NCBI GenBank assembly: GCA_016179105.1
Contig: JACOSB010000050.1
Span: forward strand, 1-49,439
Direction of reading: 5' to 3'
DNA: 49,439 nucleotides
From: Candidatus Acetothermia bacterium
Lineage (GTDB): Bacteria > Bipolaricaulota > Bipolaricaulia > RBG-16-55-9 > DRXL01
The notes beneath the pieces were generated by a model. The model saw only the letters and a list, made by a program, of their open reading frames with translations. It did not search any database and was not told the DNA's origin. Made by a program: the position numbers and the translations under genes. This document shows, one piece after another, positions 40,823 to 49,321 of the stretch (position 1 is its first letter; each line of letters starts with the position of its first letter).

Positions 40823-43413
40823 CTCTGCAGGGGCGAAGCATGCTTCGCCCCTGCGGCTATGCTCCGAAACCAACGTAAGCGCAAGGCGTTGCTCACCACG
40901 CTCACGCTGGAAAGCCCCATCGCGGCAGCAGCGATGATTGGGTTGAGCAATCCAAACGCTGCGACTGGGATCAGGATCGTGTTATAGACGAACGCCCAGA
41001 AAAGGTTCTGCCAGATATTTCTGATCGTCGCATGGCTGAGGGCGATCGCGGTCACGACGCCGCGCAGATCGCCGCCAATCAAAGTAATATCGGAAGCCTC
41101 CATCGCGACATCCGTGCCCGTGCCGATCGCGATGCCGACATCGGCCTGCGCGAGCGCGGGCGCATCGTTGATCCCATCGCCAACCATCGCGACAATTTTT
41201 TTCTGTTCTTGCAGCTCTCTCACTATTCTTGCTTTGTGCTGTGGAAGCACTTCGGCATAGACTTGGTCGATACCAACTTGCTTCGCGACGGCTCGCGCCG
41301 TTCTCTGATTGTCTCCCGTGATCATCACGACCGAGAACCCAAGCTTTTTGAGAGCACTGACGGCTTCTCTGGAACTTTCTTTGAGCGTGTCGGCAACGGC
41401 AATGATGCCGATCGCCTTTCCGTTCGCTGCGATGAACATCGGCGTCTTGCCTTCATCTGCTAGTCTCTCAGCTTGAGCGCTCAGTTCATCGAGCGCGATC
41501 TTTTCGTCTTGCATCAACTTGAGATTGCCTAGGAGAAGTTTCGCACTGTTGGCGCTCGCGCGGATGCCGTGGCCGGGGATGGCTGCGAAATCTCGGGTTT
41601 CTTCGAGTCTTAAATTTTTTTCTTGCGCGCGTTTGACGATCGCCTCACCGAGCGGATGCTCCGAGCCCTTCTCGGCCGATGCCGCCAGCCTCAAGACTCC
41701 GTCCGCTGTCGCTCCGTTCGCAGAGATTATGTCTGTGACTTCGGGTTTGCCCTGAGTGAGCGTGCCCGTCTTGTCGAGCACGATCGTGGTGAGCTTGTGC
41801 GCGAGCTCCAGCGCTTCGCCGTCACGGATGAGAATCCCGTGCTCTGCGCCCTTGCCGGTGCCGACCATGATGCTCGTCGGAGTGGCCAACCCCAAGGCGC
41901 ACGGACAGGCGATGATTAAAACCGCGACAAAGTTGATGAGCGCGTGCGTGAGCTGTGGAGTGGGACCAAAGAAGTACCAGCCCGTAAATGTGAGTATCGC
42001 AATGACAATCACAGCAGGAACAAAGTAACTTGCGATGACGTCCACGAGTTTCTGAATGGGTGGCTTCGAGCCTTGTGCTTCTTCAACCAATTTTATGATC
42101 TGTGCGAGTGCCGTCTCTTTACCCACTTTAGTTGCTCTGAACTGAAACGCCCCAGTCTTATTGATCGTCGCGCCGATCACTTCATCGCCGATTTTCTTCT
42201 CTACCGGGATCGACTCGCCGGTGATCATCGACTCATCGACGCTCGAGGCGCCATTGATGATAACGCCGTCAACGGGAACCTTTTCGCCCGGCCGCACCAA
42301 AACAATATCTCCCACTTGGACGTCTTCGATCAGAATGTCGTGCTCTTGCCCGTTGCGAACGACGCGCGCCATCTTGGCTTGGAGACCGATCAGTTTCTTG
42401 ATCGCATCGGACGTTCGGCTCCTGGCACGCGCTTCGAGCCAGCGCCCCAGCAAAATCAGAGTGACGATCGCCGACGATGTGTCAAAGTAGAGTTCCATGT
42501 GCATCCAGTCCCCGGTGAAGAACGGAGCGAAGAGGCTATACCCATAGGCCGCTGTCGTGCCCACGGCAATGAGCGTGAACATGTCGGTCGAGCCGTGTCG
42601 GCCAGCAGCCCATGCTCCTTTGTAAAACTGCCAGCCGCCCCAGAACTGCACGGGCGTCGCGAGCAAGAGCTGGAGCCAAAAAGAAACTTCCATCGGGATG
42701 GGTAGCTTGATCCCAAGGAGCGCTGGGTACATCAACGCGAAGATACCGAGCGTGAGCACCGTTGAGACGATAAATTTACGCTTGAGCAAGGATTCCCGCT
42801 CATCGTGATGCATATGATCGTGCGCTGCTTTGTGATGATGCTTATGCTCTTTTTTTTCTTCGCGCACGTCGTAGCCCATTTTTCGAACAGCTTCTTTCAT
42901 CGCATCGACATTCGCCACGTTGGGTTGATATTTGACAGTCGCTTTCTCAGTGGCAAAGTTAACGTTCGCTGAAATGACACCCGGCACTTTCTGGAGTGTC
43001 TTCTCAACTTTCGCAACGCACGAAGCACAGTGCATCCCCTCAATGGGCAGCGTGCACTGTGCTGTCAAAGTTTCAGTCAAGTGGGGAGCAGAGACAGCTA
43101 TAGGAGTTGCAACGGAAGCGGCTTGTGCTGCCGGCTTCGTTTGAATCTTGAGCGCGACTCGTGGAGCTGGTGTTCTCAGTTTATCTTCCTCAAAAATTTC
43201 GCCATCGAGTTCTGCGGCCTCGTAGCCGGCGTCAACGACAGCTTGGATAAGTTGCGCCGTCGATGCTTTGCTCGAGTCATATTCCACCTGGGCCAAACTC
43301 CGATCGAGATAGACGCTGGCTTGTTGGACACCGTTCATTTGTCGCAGTGCTTGGGTAACGCTTTTCACGCAATGATTGCAGGTCATTCCTTTTACACGTA
43401 GAGTTGCTTTCAT
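40813..43413 (-). CDS. copA: Copper-exporting P1B-type ATPase CopA
   Basis: An 866-residue copper pump. Two N-terminal heavy-metal domains carry GMTCNHC (Cys 12, 15) and GMHCASC (near 127), followed by a histidine-rich segment ([18 protein letters not shown]) before the first membrane helix. The transport motif CPC is in [15 protein letters not shown] near residue 500; the phosphorylated Asp is in [13 protein letters not shown] near 546; [20 protein letters not shown] is the hinge. It starts at ATG 43413 behind GGAGG. The C-terminal tail past ALRLRWF is encoded by a perfect palindrome and is probably not functional. Followed by csoR in the same operon. Confidence 0.96.
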   Translation of the reverse strand: MKATLRVKGMTCNHCVKSVTQALRQMNGVQQASVYLDRSLAQVEYDSSKASTAQLIQAVVDAGYEAAELDGEIFEEDKLRTPAPRVALKIQTKPAAQAASVATPIAVSAPHLTETLTAQCTLPIEGMHCASCVAKVEKTLQKVPGVISANVNFATEKATVKYQPNVANVDAMKEAVRKMGYDVREEKKEHKHHHKAAHDHMHHDERESLLKRKFIVSTVLTLGIFALMYPALLGIKLPIPMEVSFWLQLLLATPVQFWGGWQFYKGAWAAGRHGSTDMFTLIAVGTTAAYGYSLFAPFFTGDWMHMELYFDTSSAIVTLILLGRWLEARARSRTSDAIKKLIGLQAKMARVVRNGQEHDILIEDVQVGDIVLVRPGEKVPVDGVIINGASSVDESMITGESIPVEKKIGDEVIGATINKTGAFQFRATKVGKETALAQIIKLVEEAQGSKPPIQKLVDVIASYFVPAVIVIAILTFTGWYFFGPTPQLTHALINFVAVLIIACPCALGLATPTSIMVGTGKGAEHGILIRDGEALELAHKLTTIVLDKTGTLTQGKPEVTDIISANGATADGVLRLAASAEKGSEHPLGEAIVKRAQEKNLRLEETRDFAAIPGHGIRASANSAKLLLGNLKLMQDEKIALDELSAQAERLADEGKTPMFIAANGKAIGIIAVADTLKESSREAVSALKKLGFSVVMITGDNQRTARAVAKQVGIDQVYAEVLPQHKARIVRELQEQKKIVAMVGDGINDAPALAQADVGIAIGTGTDVAMEASDITLIGGDLRGVVTAIALSHATIRNIWQNLFWAFVYNTILIPVAAFGLLNPIIAAAAMGLSSVSVVSNALRLRWFRSIAAGAKHASPLQRPS
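40827..40854. repeat. Perfect 28-bp palindrome in the 3' end of copA
   Basis: The two halves GCAGGGGCGAAGCA and TGCTTCGCCCCTGC are exact inverse copies with no loop. It encodes the final [10 protein letters not shown] residues of CopA, beyond the conserved family end. It looks like a mobile palindromic element captured in the reading frame, or a processing hairpin between copA and csoR. Confidence 0.75.
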
Positions 43414-43430
43414 AAATTTGGCGTACCTCC

Positions 43431-43449
43431 ACCCCTCCCAGGGAGGGGT
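43431..43449. promoter_or_regulatory. CsoR-type operator upstream of copA
   Basis: ACCCCTCCC-A-GGGAGGGGT is a perfect 9-1-9 palindrome located just downstream of the copA -10 box, where a bound repressor would block transcription. GC-rich palindromes flanked by T/A are typical of CsoR targets. Confidence 0.75.
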
Positions 43450-43455
43450 ATCTTC

Positions 43456-43484
43456 AGTGTAACGTCACGGATGAAAATTGTCAA
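43456..43484 (-). promoter_or_regulatory. copA promoter
   Basis: On the minus strand: TTGACA (43484-43479), 17 bases, TACACT (43461-43456). A perfect -35 with a moderate -10, followed directly by the palindromic operator. Confidence 0.8.
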
Positions 43485-43634
43485 GCGTCATTCATTCTGA
43501 AAACTATTCAGTTGATCCTGGTCTTTACTGATGGAAATGGTCGACCTTTCTGGAGGGAGCACTCCATCCAGAGGCTAATAAAAGGCTTGAAATGCTGAAT
43601 TTATCTTACTACAAGAAGCGAATTCGAGTCCCTC

Positions 43635-43663
43635 TTGACTCTTGGTTCAACTTCTGCTACATT
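43635..43663 (+). promoter_or_regulatory. Promoter of the GNAT operon leader
   Basis: TTGACT (43635-43640), 17 bases, TACATT (43658-43663). The predicted start near 43670 is 45 bases before the leader peptide and 260 before the first acetyltransferase gene. Confidence 0.6.
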
Positions 43664-43714
43664 AGGAACAATTCACTGCCGGGTATCAACCTCGGCTTAA
43701 GGAGGTGAGACGCA

Positions 43715-43759
43715 ATGATTACTGTATCTATGAGCGTCCGCCTCGGAGTTCCTCACTAA
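43715..43759 (+). CDS. 14-aa leader peptide upstream of the GNAT operon
   Basis: ATG ATT ACT GTA TCT ATG AGC ... TAA encodes MITVSMSVRLGVPH behind a very strong AAGGAGGTGAG, better than that of any downstream gene. Its codons overlap an RNA segment (CGTCCGC, 43735-43741) that can pair with GCGGACG later in the leader (near 43814-43820). Short, well-translated frames in structured leaders are a hallmark of attenuation of resistance and amino-acid genes. The peptide has no run of one amino acid, so a stalling drug or metabolite is more likely than an amino-acid signal. Confidence 0.6.
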   Translation: MITVSMSVRLGVPH

Positions 43760-43929
43760 CTCACTTCAGGGCTCCGGGGCGCGACGCCCTCTAGTTCGCA
43801 GGTCGGCTTAGCGGACGGGCTCTATTTTGTTTTCCCAAGTTTTTCATTAACCATCGGTCCGAATGTCAACGTTTGCTTCGCTACCAGTGAAGCGCAGACT
43901 GAGTCAACAAACTTACCAAGGAGTGCATC
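43760..43929 (+). promoter_or_regulatory. Structured leader between leader peptide and first GNAT gene
   Basis: Contains a local hairpin GGGCG-CGA-CGCCC near 43778-43792, a segment GCGGACG that can pair with the leader-peptide codons, and then TATTTTGTTTT (near 43826-43836), a T tract. Two mutually exclusive folds seem possible, so both transcription and translation attenuation can be envisaged. AGGAG 6 bases before ATG 43930 serves the first gene. Confidence 0.45.
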
Positions 43930-44994
43930 ATGCTCAATACGTTGCAGATCAAAGCCTTTGATTATCACAAGGCTACGGAGAGAGAATTTTCTCTCTTGAA
44001 TGAATTCAACAACCGGATACGCCAGGAGTATTGGCCGGAGGATCAGCCCTTGACGCTCGAGGAGACGATTCAGAATTTACGCGCGACACCGGCATTCTCT
44101 GATTTGCGCTTGTGGACAGCATGGACTCCCGATAGGAGCAAAATCGTAGGCCGAGCGAGCGCCACGATCATGCGCACCGAGGACAATCAGCATTTGATGT
44201 ACTTCGATATCGTTGTGCTTTCAGAGTTGCGTCGACAGGGCTTAGCCAAGCGTCTGCTAACGCACATCGCTACAGTAGCGCGAACAGAGAATCGTCGTGT
44301 TCTTCAGACTGACACAGATTCTAAGATTCCTTCAGGAGAAACGTTCATGAAGCGCTTGGGGGCACGCATGGGACTCAGGTCGCGTACGAATCAGCTGCGT
44401 ATCGCAGAGCTAGACAAAAATTTGATTCGTCGTTGGACCGAGAACGCTCCTACCGATGAATTTGAACTCGGGCTGTGGAATGGTGCATATCCTGAAGCAG
44501 AGATCGGTGCGATCGCGAAGATGATCGACGTGATGAACGCTCAACCCAAAGATAATCTGGAGCAAGAAGATTGGCACTGGACTCCTGAAGAGATCAGACA
44601 ATGGCAGAAGTCTTTGGCCGAACGTAAGACCGAACAGTGGACGATCTACGCGCGCGACCGAAAGACGAGAGAGCTTGCGGGATACACCGAAGTCTTCTGG
44701 AATCCTCATCACTCCGAGAATTTGAATCAAGGAGACACCGGCGTTCTTCCCAAGTTCCGCAACAAGGGGCTCGGACGCTGGCTCAAGGCTACTATGTTGG
44801 AGAAAGTCTTGCACGAACGACCGTACGTAAAGCGCATCCGTACGGGCAACGCCAACTCGAATGCCCCGATGCTCGCGATCAATAACGAACTGGGTTTTAA
44901 GCCCTACAAAGACTGGAGCACCTGGCAAGTCGAGCTAAACCAAATGCTGGAGTATTTGGAAGAGAAAACTTTGGTTTCTCAGAACAGAACCTAG
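43930..44994 (+). CDS. GNAT acetyltransferase, tandem copy 1
   Basis: A 354-residue protein with two GNAT folds. Acetyl-CoA-binding motif A in the first half is VVLSELRRQGLAKRLLTHIA near residue 100; in the second it is PKFRNKGLGRWLKATMLEKV near 275. The end, KRIRTGNANSNAPMLAINNE then LGFKPYKDW, is the usual motif B region. Two further genes of the same architecture follow. Double-GNAT proteins include mycothiol synthase-like and antibiotic-inactivating enzymes; the substrate is not determinable. It starts at ATG 43930 after AAGGAGT. Confidence 0.85.
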   Translation: MLNTLQIKAFDYHKATEREFSLLNEFNNRIRQEYWPEDQPLTLEETIQNLRATPAFSDLRLWTAWTPDRSKIVGRASATIMRTEDNQHLMYFDIVVLSELRRQGLAKRLLTHIATVARTENRRVLQTDTDSKIPSGETFMKRLGARMGLRSRTNQLRIAELDKNLIRRWTENAPTDEFELGLWNGAYPEAEIGAIAKMIDVMNAQPKDNLEQEDWHWTPEEIRQWQKSLAERKTEQWTIYARDRKTRELAGYTEVFWNPHHSENLNQGDTGVLPKFRNKGLGRWLKATMLEKVLHERPYVKRIRTGNANSNAPMLAINNELGFKPYKDWSTWQVELNQMLEYLEEKTLVSQNRT

Positions 44995-45008
44995 AAATGA
45001 GGTAACTC

Positions 45009-46085
45009 ATGCTGAATTCAAAATTGCAGATTAAAACATTCGATCCACACAAAGCGACGGAGGCTGACTTTGTCGCGATGAATAAATTTGGCAACCGAAT
45101 GCAAGCCGAGTACTGGCCTGAAGATCCACCGAGGAGCGTGGAACAAACCATACGCGCCTGGCGATCCATTCCTCCCTATATCGAAGAGCACGTGTGGACA
45201 GTCTGGAGCGCCAATACGATCGTCGCTCTAGGGAGCGCAGAGATCAGTCGCACTCAGGACAATCAACACATGACCTGGTTCGAGATCGAGGTGCTGCCCG
45301 AGTACCGACGACAGAGTATCGCTAAACACTTGTTGAAGCTGATCGCTGAAGTGGCTCAACGCGAGAAGCGACGTCTCATGATGTCGTTCACGGATTCGGC
45401 AATCCCTGCGGGCGCTGCGTTCATGAAACGCCTCGAAGCACGCCCCGGCATGGAGTCGCGCACGAACCAACTAAATCTCGCTGACCTCGATCGTACATTG
45501 CTTCATGAATGGCAAAGCGAAGCTCCAACCGATGAGTTTGCTCTTGGTCTTTGGGATAGCCCTTATCCCGAAGCAGAGATCGATGCGATCGCCGAGATGA
45601 AAAGCGCGATCGTCAGCTCGATGCCGCACGACAATCTCGAACTTGAAGATCGCAAGTTCACCAAAGAAGAGTTAAGACAACGAGAACAATCGCTTGTCGA
45701 GCAGAAGATGGAACGCTGGACGCTGTACGCGAAGCATCGAGCGACGGGTGAACTCGCGGGCTACACTGAAGTCTTCTGGGAATCTTTTCAGCCAGAGACT
45801 TTGAGACAAGGAGATACGGGCGTCTATCCCAAATATCGCAACAAGGGTTTGGGGCGCTGGCTCAAGGCTGCGATGATAGACAAAGTGCTCCGCGAGCGCC
45901 CGCAGGTGAAGCGCATCCGCACGGGCAACGCCAACTCGAATGCTCCAATGCTCAAAATTAACTGTGAGATGGGCTTCAAACCCTATAAAAATTGGACAAC
46001 TTGGCAAATAGAACTAGAGAAAGTGCTGAAGTATTTAGAGAAGAGCGAAAAATCTTCAGCTTCACCCGTTGGATCACGAAAATGA
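45009..46085 (+). CDS. GNAT acetyltransferase, tandem copy 2
   Basis: A 358-residue two-domain GNAT closely similar to the copies on both sides: KIKTF/QIKTFDPHKATE at the N terminus, LPEYRRQSIAKHLLKLIAEV (motif A, first domain) and PKYRNKGLGRWLKAAMIDKV (second domain), KRIRTGNANSNAPMLKINCE. In the first domain the usual G of RRQG is S (RRQS), which may weaken acetyl-CoA binding there. It lies 14 bases after copy 1, behind ATGAGGTAACTC, a sequence partly repeated before copy 3, indicating duplication that included the ribosome-binding site. Confidence 0.85.
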   Translation: MLNSKLQIKTFDPHKATEADFVAMNKFGNRMQAEYWPEDPPRSVEQTIRAWRSIPPYIEEHVWTVWSANTIVALGSAEISRTQDNQHMTWFEIEVLPEYRRQSIAKHLLKLIAEVAQREKRRLMMSFTDSAIPAGAAFMKRLEARPGMESRTNQLNLADLDRTLLHEWQSEAPTDEFALGLWDSPYPEAEIDAIAEMKSAIVSSMPHDNLELEDRKFTKEELRQREQSLVEQKMERWTLYAKHRATGELAGYTEVFWESFQPETLRQGDTGVYPKYRNKGLGRWLKAAMIDKVLRERPQVKRIRTGNANSNAPMLKINCEMGFKPYKNWTTWQIELEKVLKYLEKSEKSSASPVGSRK

Positions 46086-46092
46086 GGTTTTT

Positions 46093-47142
46093 ATGCTGAA
46101 CACAGCCGTGAAGATCAAAACGTTCGATCGTCTGAAGGCGAGCGAATCAGAGTACGTTGCGTGGAACAACTTCACGAATCGCATACAAGCTGAGCAATGG
46201 CCGGAAGACCCGCCCGTAAAGCTCGAGCAGACTGTGCGCAACCTTCGTTTCATTCCTCCATTTCGCGATATGACTTTCTGGGCTGTCTGGAGTGGAGACC
46301 AAATCGTAGCACGCGCTAGCATCGGGATTATGCGTACAGAAGATAACCAGCATCTGGCAGATTTCTACATTGCCGTGCTCCCTGAGATGCGCTGCCAAGG
46401 CATAGCCAAACATCTGCTCCATGAGGTCGCCAACATCGCACGCAAAGAGAATCGCCGGCTCTTGCAGACTCATACAGACTCCGCGATCTCTGCGGGTGAA
46501 ATCGCGATCAAGCGCTTGGGCGGGCGCATGGGAATTGCTTCACACACGAACCAACTCAATGTTTCTGAGCTGGATCGGAACTTGATTCACTCTTGGCAAG
46601 AGCGGGCAAAAGAACGAGCCCAAGAGTTTGAATTGGGATTTTGGGAAGGCCCTTTCCCCGAAGAAGAGCTAGATGCCATCATCGAGCTGATCGAGGTCAT
46701 GAACACCGAGCCGCGAGAAAATCTGGAGATGGAAGACTGGCACTTGACTCCCGAACGTGTGCGCCAAGAAGAAGAATCTATGGCCAAGAGACAGACAGAG
46801 CGCTGGATGATGTACGTGCGCGATCGCAAGACGCGTGAGTTCGCGGGTTTCACGGAAGTATACTGGAATCCCATGGATCCTGAAAAAGTACAACAAGGCG
46901 GCACGGGCGTTCTTCCCAAGTATCGAAATAAAGGACTCGGACGCTGGCTCAAAGCCGCGATGCTTGAAAAAGTGTTGCGTGAGCGCCCGCAGGTGAAACG
47001 CCTTCGCACCGGCAACGCCAACTCCAACGGCCCGATGCTCAAGATCAATCACGAGCTGGGTTTTAAGCCTTACAAATCGTGGATCGATTGGCAAGTCGAG
47101 CTGGACAAAGCGCTCGCATATCTAGGGATAAACCGAAAGTAA
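46093..47142 (+). CDS. GNAT acetyltransferase, tandem copy 3
   Basis: A 349-residue two-domain GNAT. ATG 46093 aligns with the starts of copies 1 and 2 and has ATGAGG upstream; an ATG at 46069 would overlap copy 2. First motif A: LPEMRCQGIAKHLLHEVANI; second: PKYRNKGLGRWLKAAMLEKV, then KRLRTGNANSNGPMLKINHE. Substitutions relative to copies 1 and 2 are spread over the whole protein, so the duplication is not recent. The order of the three copies and the shared leader suggest graded or broadened substrate range. Confidence 0.85.
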   Translation: MLNTAVKIKTFDRLKASESEYVAWNNFTNRIQAEQWPEDPPVKLEQTVRNLRFIPPFRDMTFWAVWSGDQIVARASIGIMRTEDNQHLADFYIAVLPEMRCQGIAKHLLHEVANIARKENRRLLQTHTDSAISAGEIAIKRLGGRMGIASHTNQLNVSELDRNLIHSWQERAKERAQEFELGFWEGPFPEEELDAIIELIEVMNTEPRENLEMEDWHLTPERVRQEEESMAKRQTERWMMYVRDRKTREFAGFTEVYWNPMDPEKVQQGGTGVLPKYRNKGLGRWLKAAMLEKVLRERPQVKRLRTGNANSNGPMLKINHELGFKPYKSWIDWQVELDKALAYLGINRK

Positions 47143-47194
47143 GTCAAGTACAATCGATTACTAAAACCACTGTGCATGATGAAGGAGCCGAATT

Positions 47195-48163
47195 ATGACT
47201 TATCGCATCCGTAATTTCACACCGAACGATTACGAACAGGTCGTTCAAGTGTACAATGCGGCCAAGCCGGACTATCCGACCACCGTAGAAGAGATGCAAC
47301 ACGATGACAGGCATGTGGCTCCTCAGTGCAAATTCCAGCGTTGGGTTGCGGAACTCAATGGGCGCATCGTGGGAGTCGCATGGTATGAGCAAAGGGAAGA
47401 TCGTTTTCATGCACAGAAATTTTGGATCGATGGATACGTTTACCCAAAGTTTGAGAAACAGGGCATTGGATCAGCCCTCTATGAGACAGTGATTAACGAG
47501 CTTCAACCGTTTGATCCGATTCTTGCCCTGTGTGCAGCCGAAGAGAATAGAATACACAGTGTACAATTTTTACTAAAGCGCGGCGTTCAAGAAGCGTCGC
47601 GCCACTGGATCTCGCGCCTGAATCTATCAGCGTTTGATTTGACTCCCTATACGGGACTGGAGCAAAAACTCAAGGCCCAGGGGATTGAGATCAAGACATT
47701 CGCGGAGTTGGCCAGCGATCCCGAGCGCAATCGCAAACTGTATGAACTGCGCGAAGAGATCCAACAAGACGTGCCCGCAGCGGGCGGAATGCCTCCGACC
47801 CCAATGTCTTTCGAGCGATTTGTGGAAAGCCATCTTAGCGGTCCTAATTTCATGCCCGACGGGTTCTTTGTCGCTGTCCATAAGGGAGAATATATCGGTC
47901 GCAGTAACTTTCACGGTGCCGATGGGAAGAAGATCATCCACACCGGACTCACCGGTGTCAAGCGCCCTTATCGTCGGCGTGGGATCGCGCTGGCGCTCAA
48001 GATTAAGGGCATTCAATATGCCAAACATCATGGGTACGAGAGGGTCGAAACCCAGAACAATTCGATCAATCGCCCCATGCTCTCGATCAACGAAAGATTG
48101 GGATTCACTAAGCAGCCTGCAATCATCGTCTTCAAGAAAGTTTTCAGAGAGGAGACAGCTTGA
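47195..48163 (+). CDS. GNAT acetyltransferase, two-domain, divergent
   Basis: A 322-residue protein with two GNAT domains but only distant resemblance to the three tandem copies. N terminus YRIRNFTPNDYEQVVQVYNA; motif A in domain 1 is YPKFEKQGIGSALYETVINE; in domain 2 VKRPYRRRGIALALKIKGIQ, followed by ETQNNSINRPMLSINERLGF. Start ATG 47195 has AAGGAG upstream. It lies 52 bases after copy 3 and overlaps the next gene by 4 bases. The acceptor substrate is unknown. Confidence 0.85.
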   Translation: MTYRIRNFTPNDYEQVVQVYNAAKPDYPTTVEEMQHDDRHVAPQCKFQRWVAELNGRIVGVAWYEQREDRFHAQKFWIDGYVYPKFEKQGIGSALYETVINELQPFDPILALCAAEENRIHSVQFLLKRGVQEASRHWISRLNLSAFDLTPYTGLEQKLKAQGIEIKTFAELASDPERNRKLYELREEIQQDVPAAGGMPPTPMSFERFVESHLSGPNFMPDGFFVAVHKGEYIGRSNFHGADGKKIIHTGLTGVKRPYRRRGIALALKIKGIQYAKHHGYERVETQNNSINRPMLSINERLGFTKQPAIIVFKKVFREETA

Positions 48164-48702
48164 CCGTACTGAAACACGACCATCACACTGTGAGTTTAGC
48201 GCCCTTGTCCTCTGAGGAGTACAGGGAGTTCATGGAACAGCATATCATTGAATATGCGTACGAAAAATCCCGTGCTGGCCACTGGAAGCCCGAAGAAGCG
48301 CTGGATCGTTCCCGAGAGGTGCTGCACGATTTCATCGTGGGAGAGAAAGGAGCCTGGGAGAGAGGCTTTCGGTTCTTCAAAGGGCTTGATGAGAATGGAC
48401 AACACGTAGGCTGGATATGGGATGGGCCAATCCCCAAGATGGTCCAGCCGAAACCAGAGAGCGCACGGTGGCTGTATCAGATTACAGTCAAAGAATCGCT
48501 CCGTCGCAAGGGATACGGGAAAGCAATGCTCCAAGCTCTCGAAAAGGTTCTTCAGCAAGAGAATGTGGCGGAACTTTATCTCAATGTGTTTCGTTGGAAC
48601 CAAGCAGCTATCTCGCTCTATAGTGCCTTGGGCTACGAAATCGTCGGCGATTACGAGACGGAAGTGAGAATGAGAAAGAGACTTATGAAGGGAAAACCAT
48701 GA
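48160..48702 (+). CDS. GNAT acetyltransferase, single domain
   Basis: A 180-residue GNAT. The first codon TTG at 48160 overlaps the preceding stop (TTGA), implying translational coupling with the gene before; no other start fits. Motif A is VKESLRRKGYGKAMLQALEK near residue 110, then ELYLNVFRWNQAAISLYSAL and GYEIVGDYETEVRM, the typical C-terminal half seen in RimI-like and aminoglycoside-type acetyltransferases. The stop overlaps the hydrolase ATG (ATGA). Part of the same operon. Confidence 0.87.
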   Translation: MTVLKHDHHTVSLAPLSSEEYREFMEQHIIEYAYEKSRAGHWKPEEALDRSREVLHDFIVGEKGAWERGFRFFKGLDENGQHVGWIWDGPIPKMVQPKPESARWLYQITVKESLRRKGYGKAMLQALEKVLQQENVAELYLNVFRWNQAAISLYSALGYEIVGDYETEVRMRKRLMKGKP

Positions 48703-49274
48703 CTGAGCTGAGAAGATCAGATTCAGGTTTCGCACCAGTAAAGGGAACCAAACTCTATTACGAAGTAGCCGGCAACGGGCATCCGCTGGTCTTACTCCAT
48801 GCTGGAGGTCTAGATAGCAGGATGTGGGATGATCAGTTCAGTGTATTCTCCGAACACTTTCGGGTCATTCGCTACGATATGCGCGGCTTCGGCAAATCTC
48901 TAGTTGGTGACATACCCTTTTCCTTCCATCAAGATTTATATGATTTGCTCAAGTATTTGTACATTGAACGAACTCATGTGCTTGGCTTATCCCGTGGTGC
49001 AACAATAGCGATCGACTTTACGCTTGCTTACCCGCAGATGGTGGACGCGCTTATCTTAGTTGCTTCGCGTGCAGGATGTAGTAGACCCTCAGAAGCTGTC
49101 CAAAAAATTTGGGCCGAGTCGGATGCACTGGCTGAAAAGCGCATGATCGATGAAGTGGTAGAAATGGAGCTTCGCTTTTGGGTGGATGGCCCCAAGCGCA
49201 CTCCCCATCAAGTCAACCCTAAAGTGCGCGAACGCGTGAAAGAAATGAGTGCTCATAATACTAATTTGCAATAG
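48699..49274 (+). CDS. Alpha/beta hydrolase, C-terminally truncated
   Basis: A 191-residue protein. N-terminal strands GTKLYYEVAGNGHPLVLLHA, the oxyanion region HAGGLDSRMWDDQ, YDMRGFGKS and the nucleophile elbow VLGLSRGATIAIDF (GxSxG, near residue 98). The family is normally 260-280 residues; the catalytic His and often the Asp lie beyond the point where this frame ends (SAHNTNLQ). A transposase gene starts 48 bases later, so insertion probably removed the end. Likely inactive. It overlaps the GNAT stop by 4 bases. Confidence 0.8.
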   Translation: MTELRRSDSGFAPVKGTKLYYEVAGNGHPLVLLHAGGLDSRMWDDQFSVFSEHFRVIRYDMRGFGKSLVGDIPFSFHQDLYDLLKYLYIERTHVLGLSRGATIAIDFTLAYPQMVDALILVASRAGCSRPSEAVQKIWAESDALAEKRMIDEVVEMELRFWVDGPKRTPHQVNPKVRERVKEMSAHNTNLQ

Positions 49275-49321
49275 AAAAGTCATGATGCTAATCTGGAAGG
49301 AGTGAAGGAGGTGCGAGGGAG

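Noticed and set aside
41944..42705. 253-codon plus-strand frame opposite copA
   Set aside because: Antisense shadow over the conserved ATPase core; composition rich in Arg, His and Asp as expected for the reverse of a membrane protein gene.
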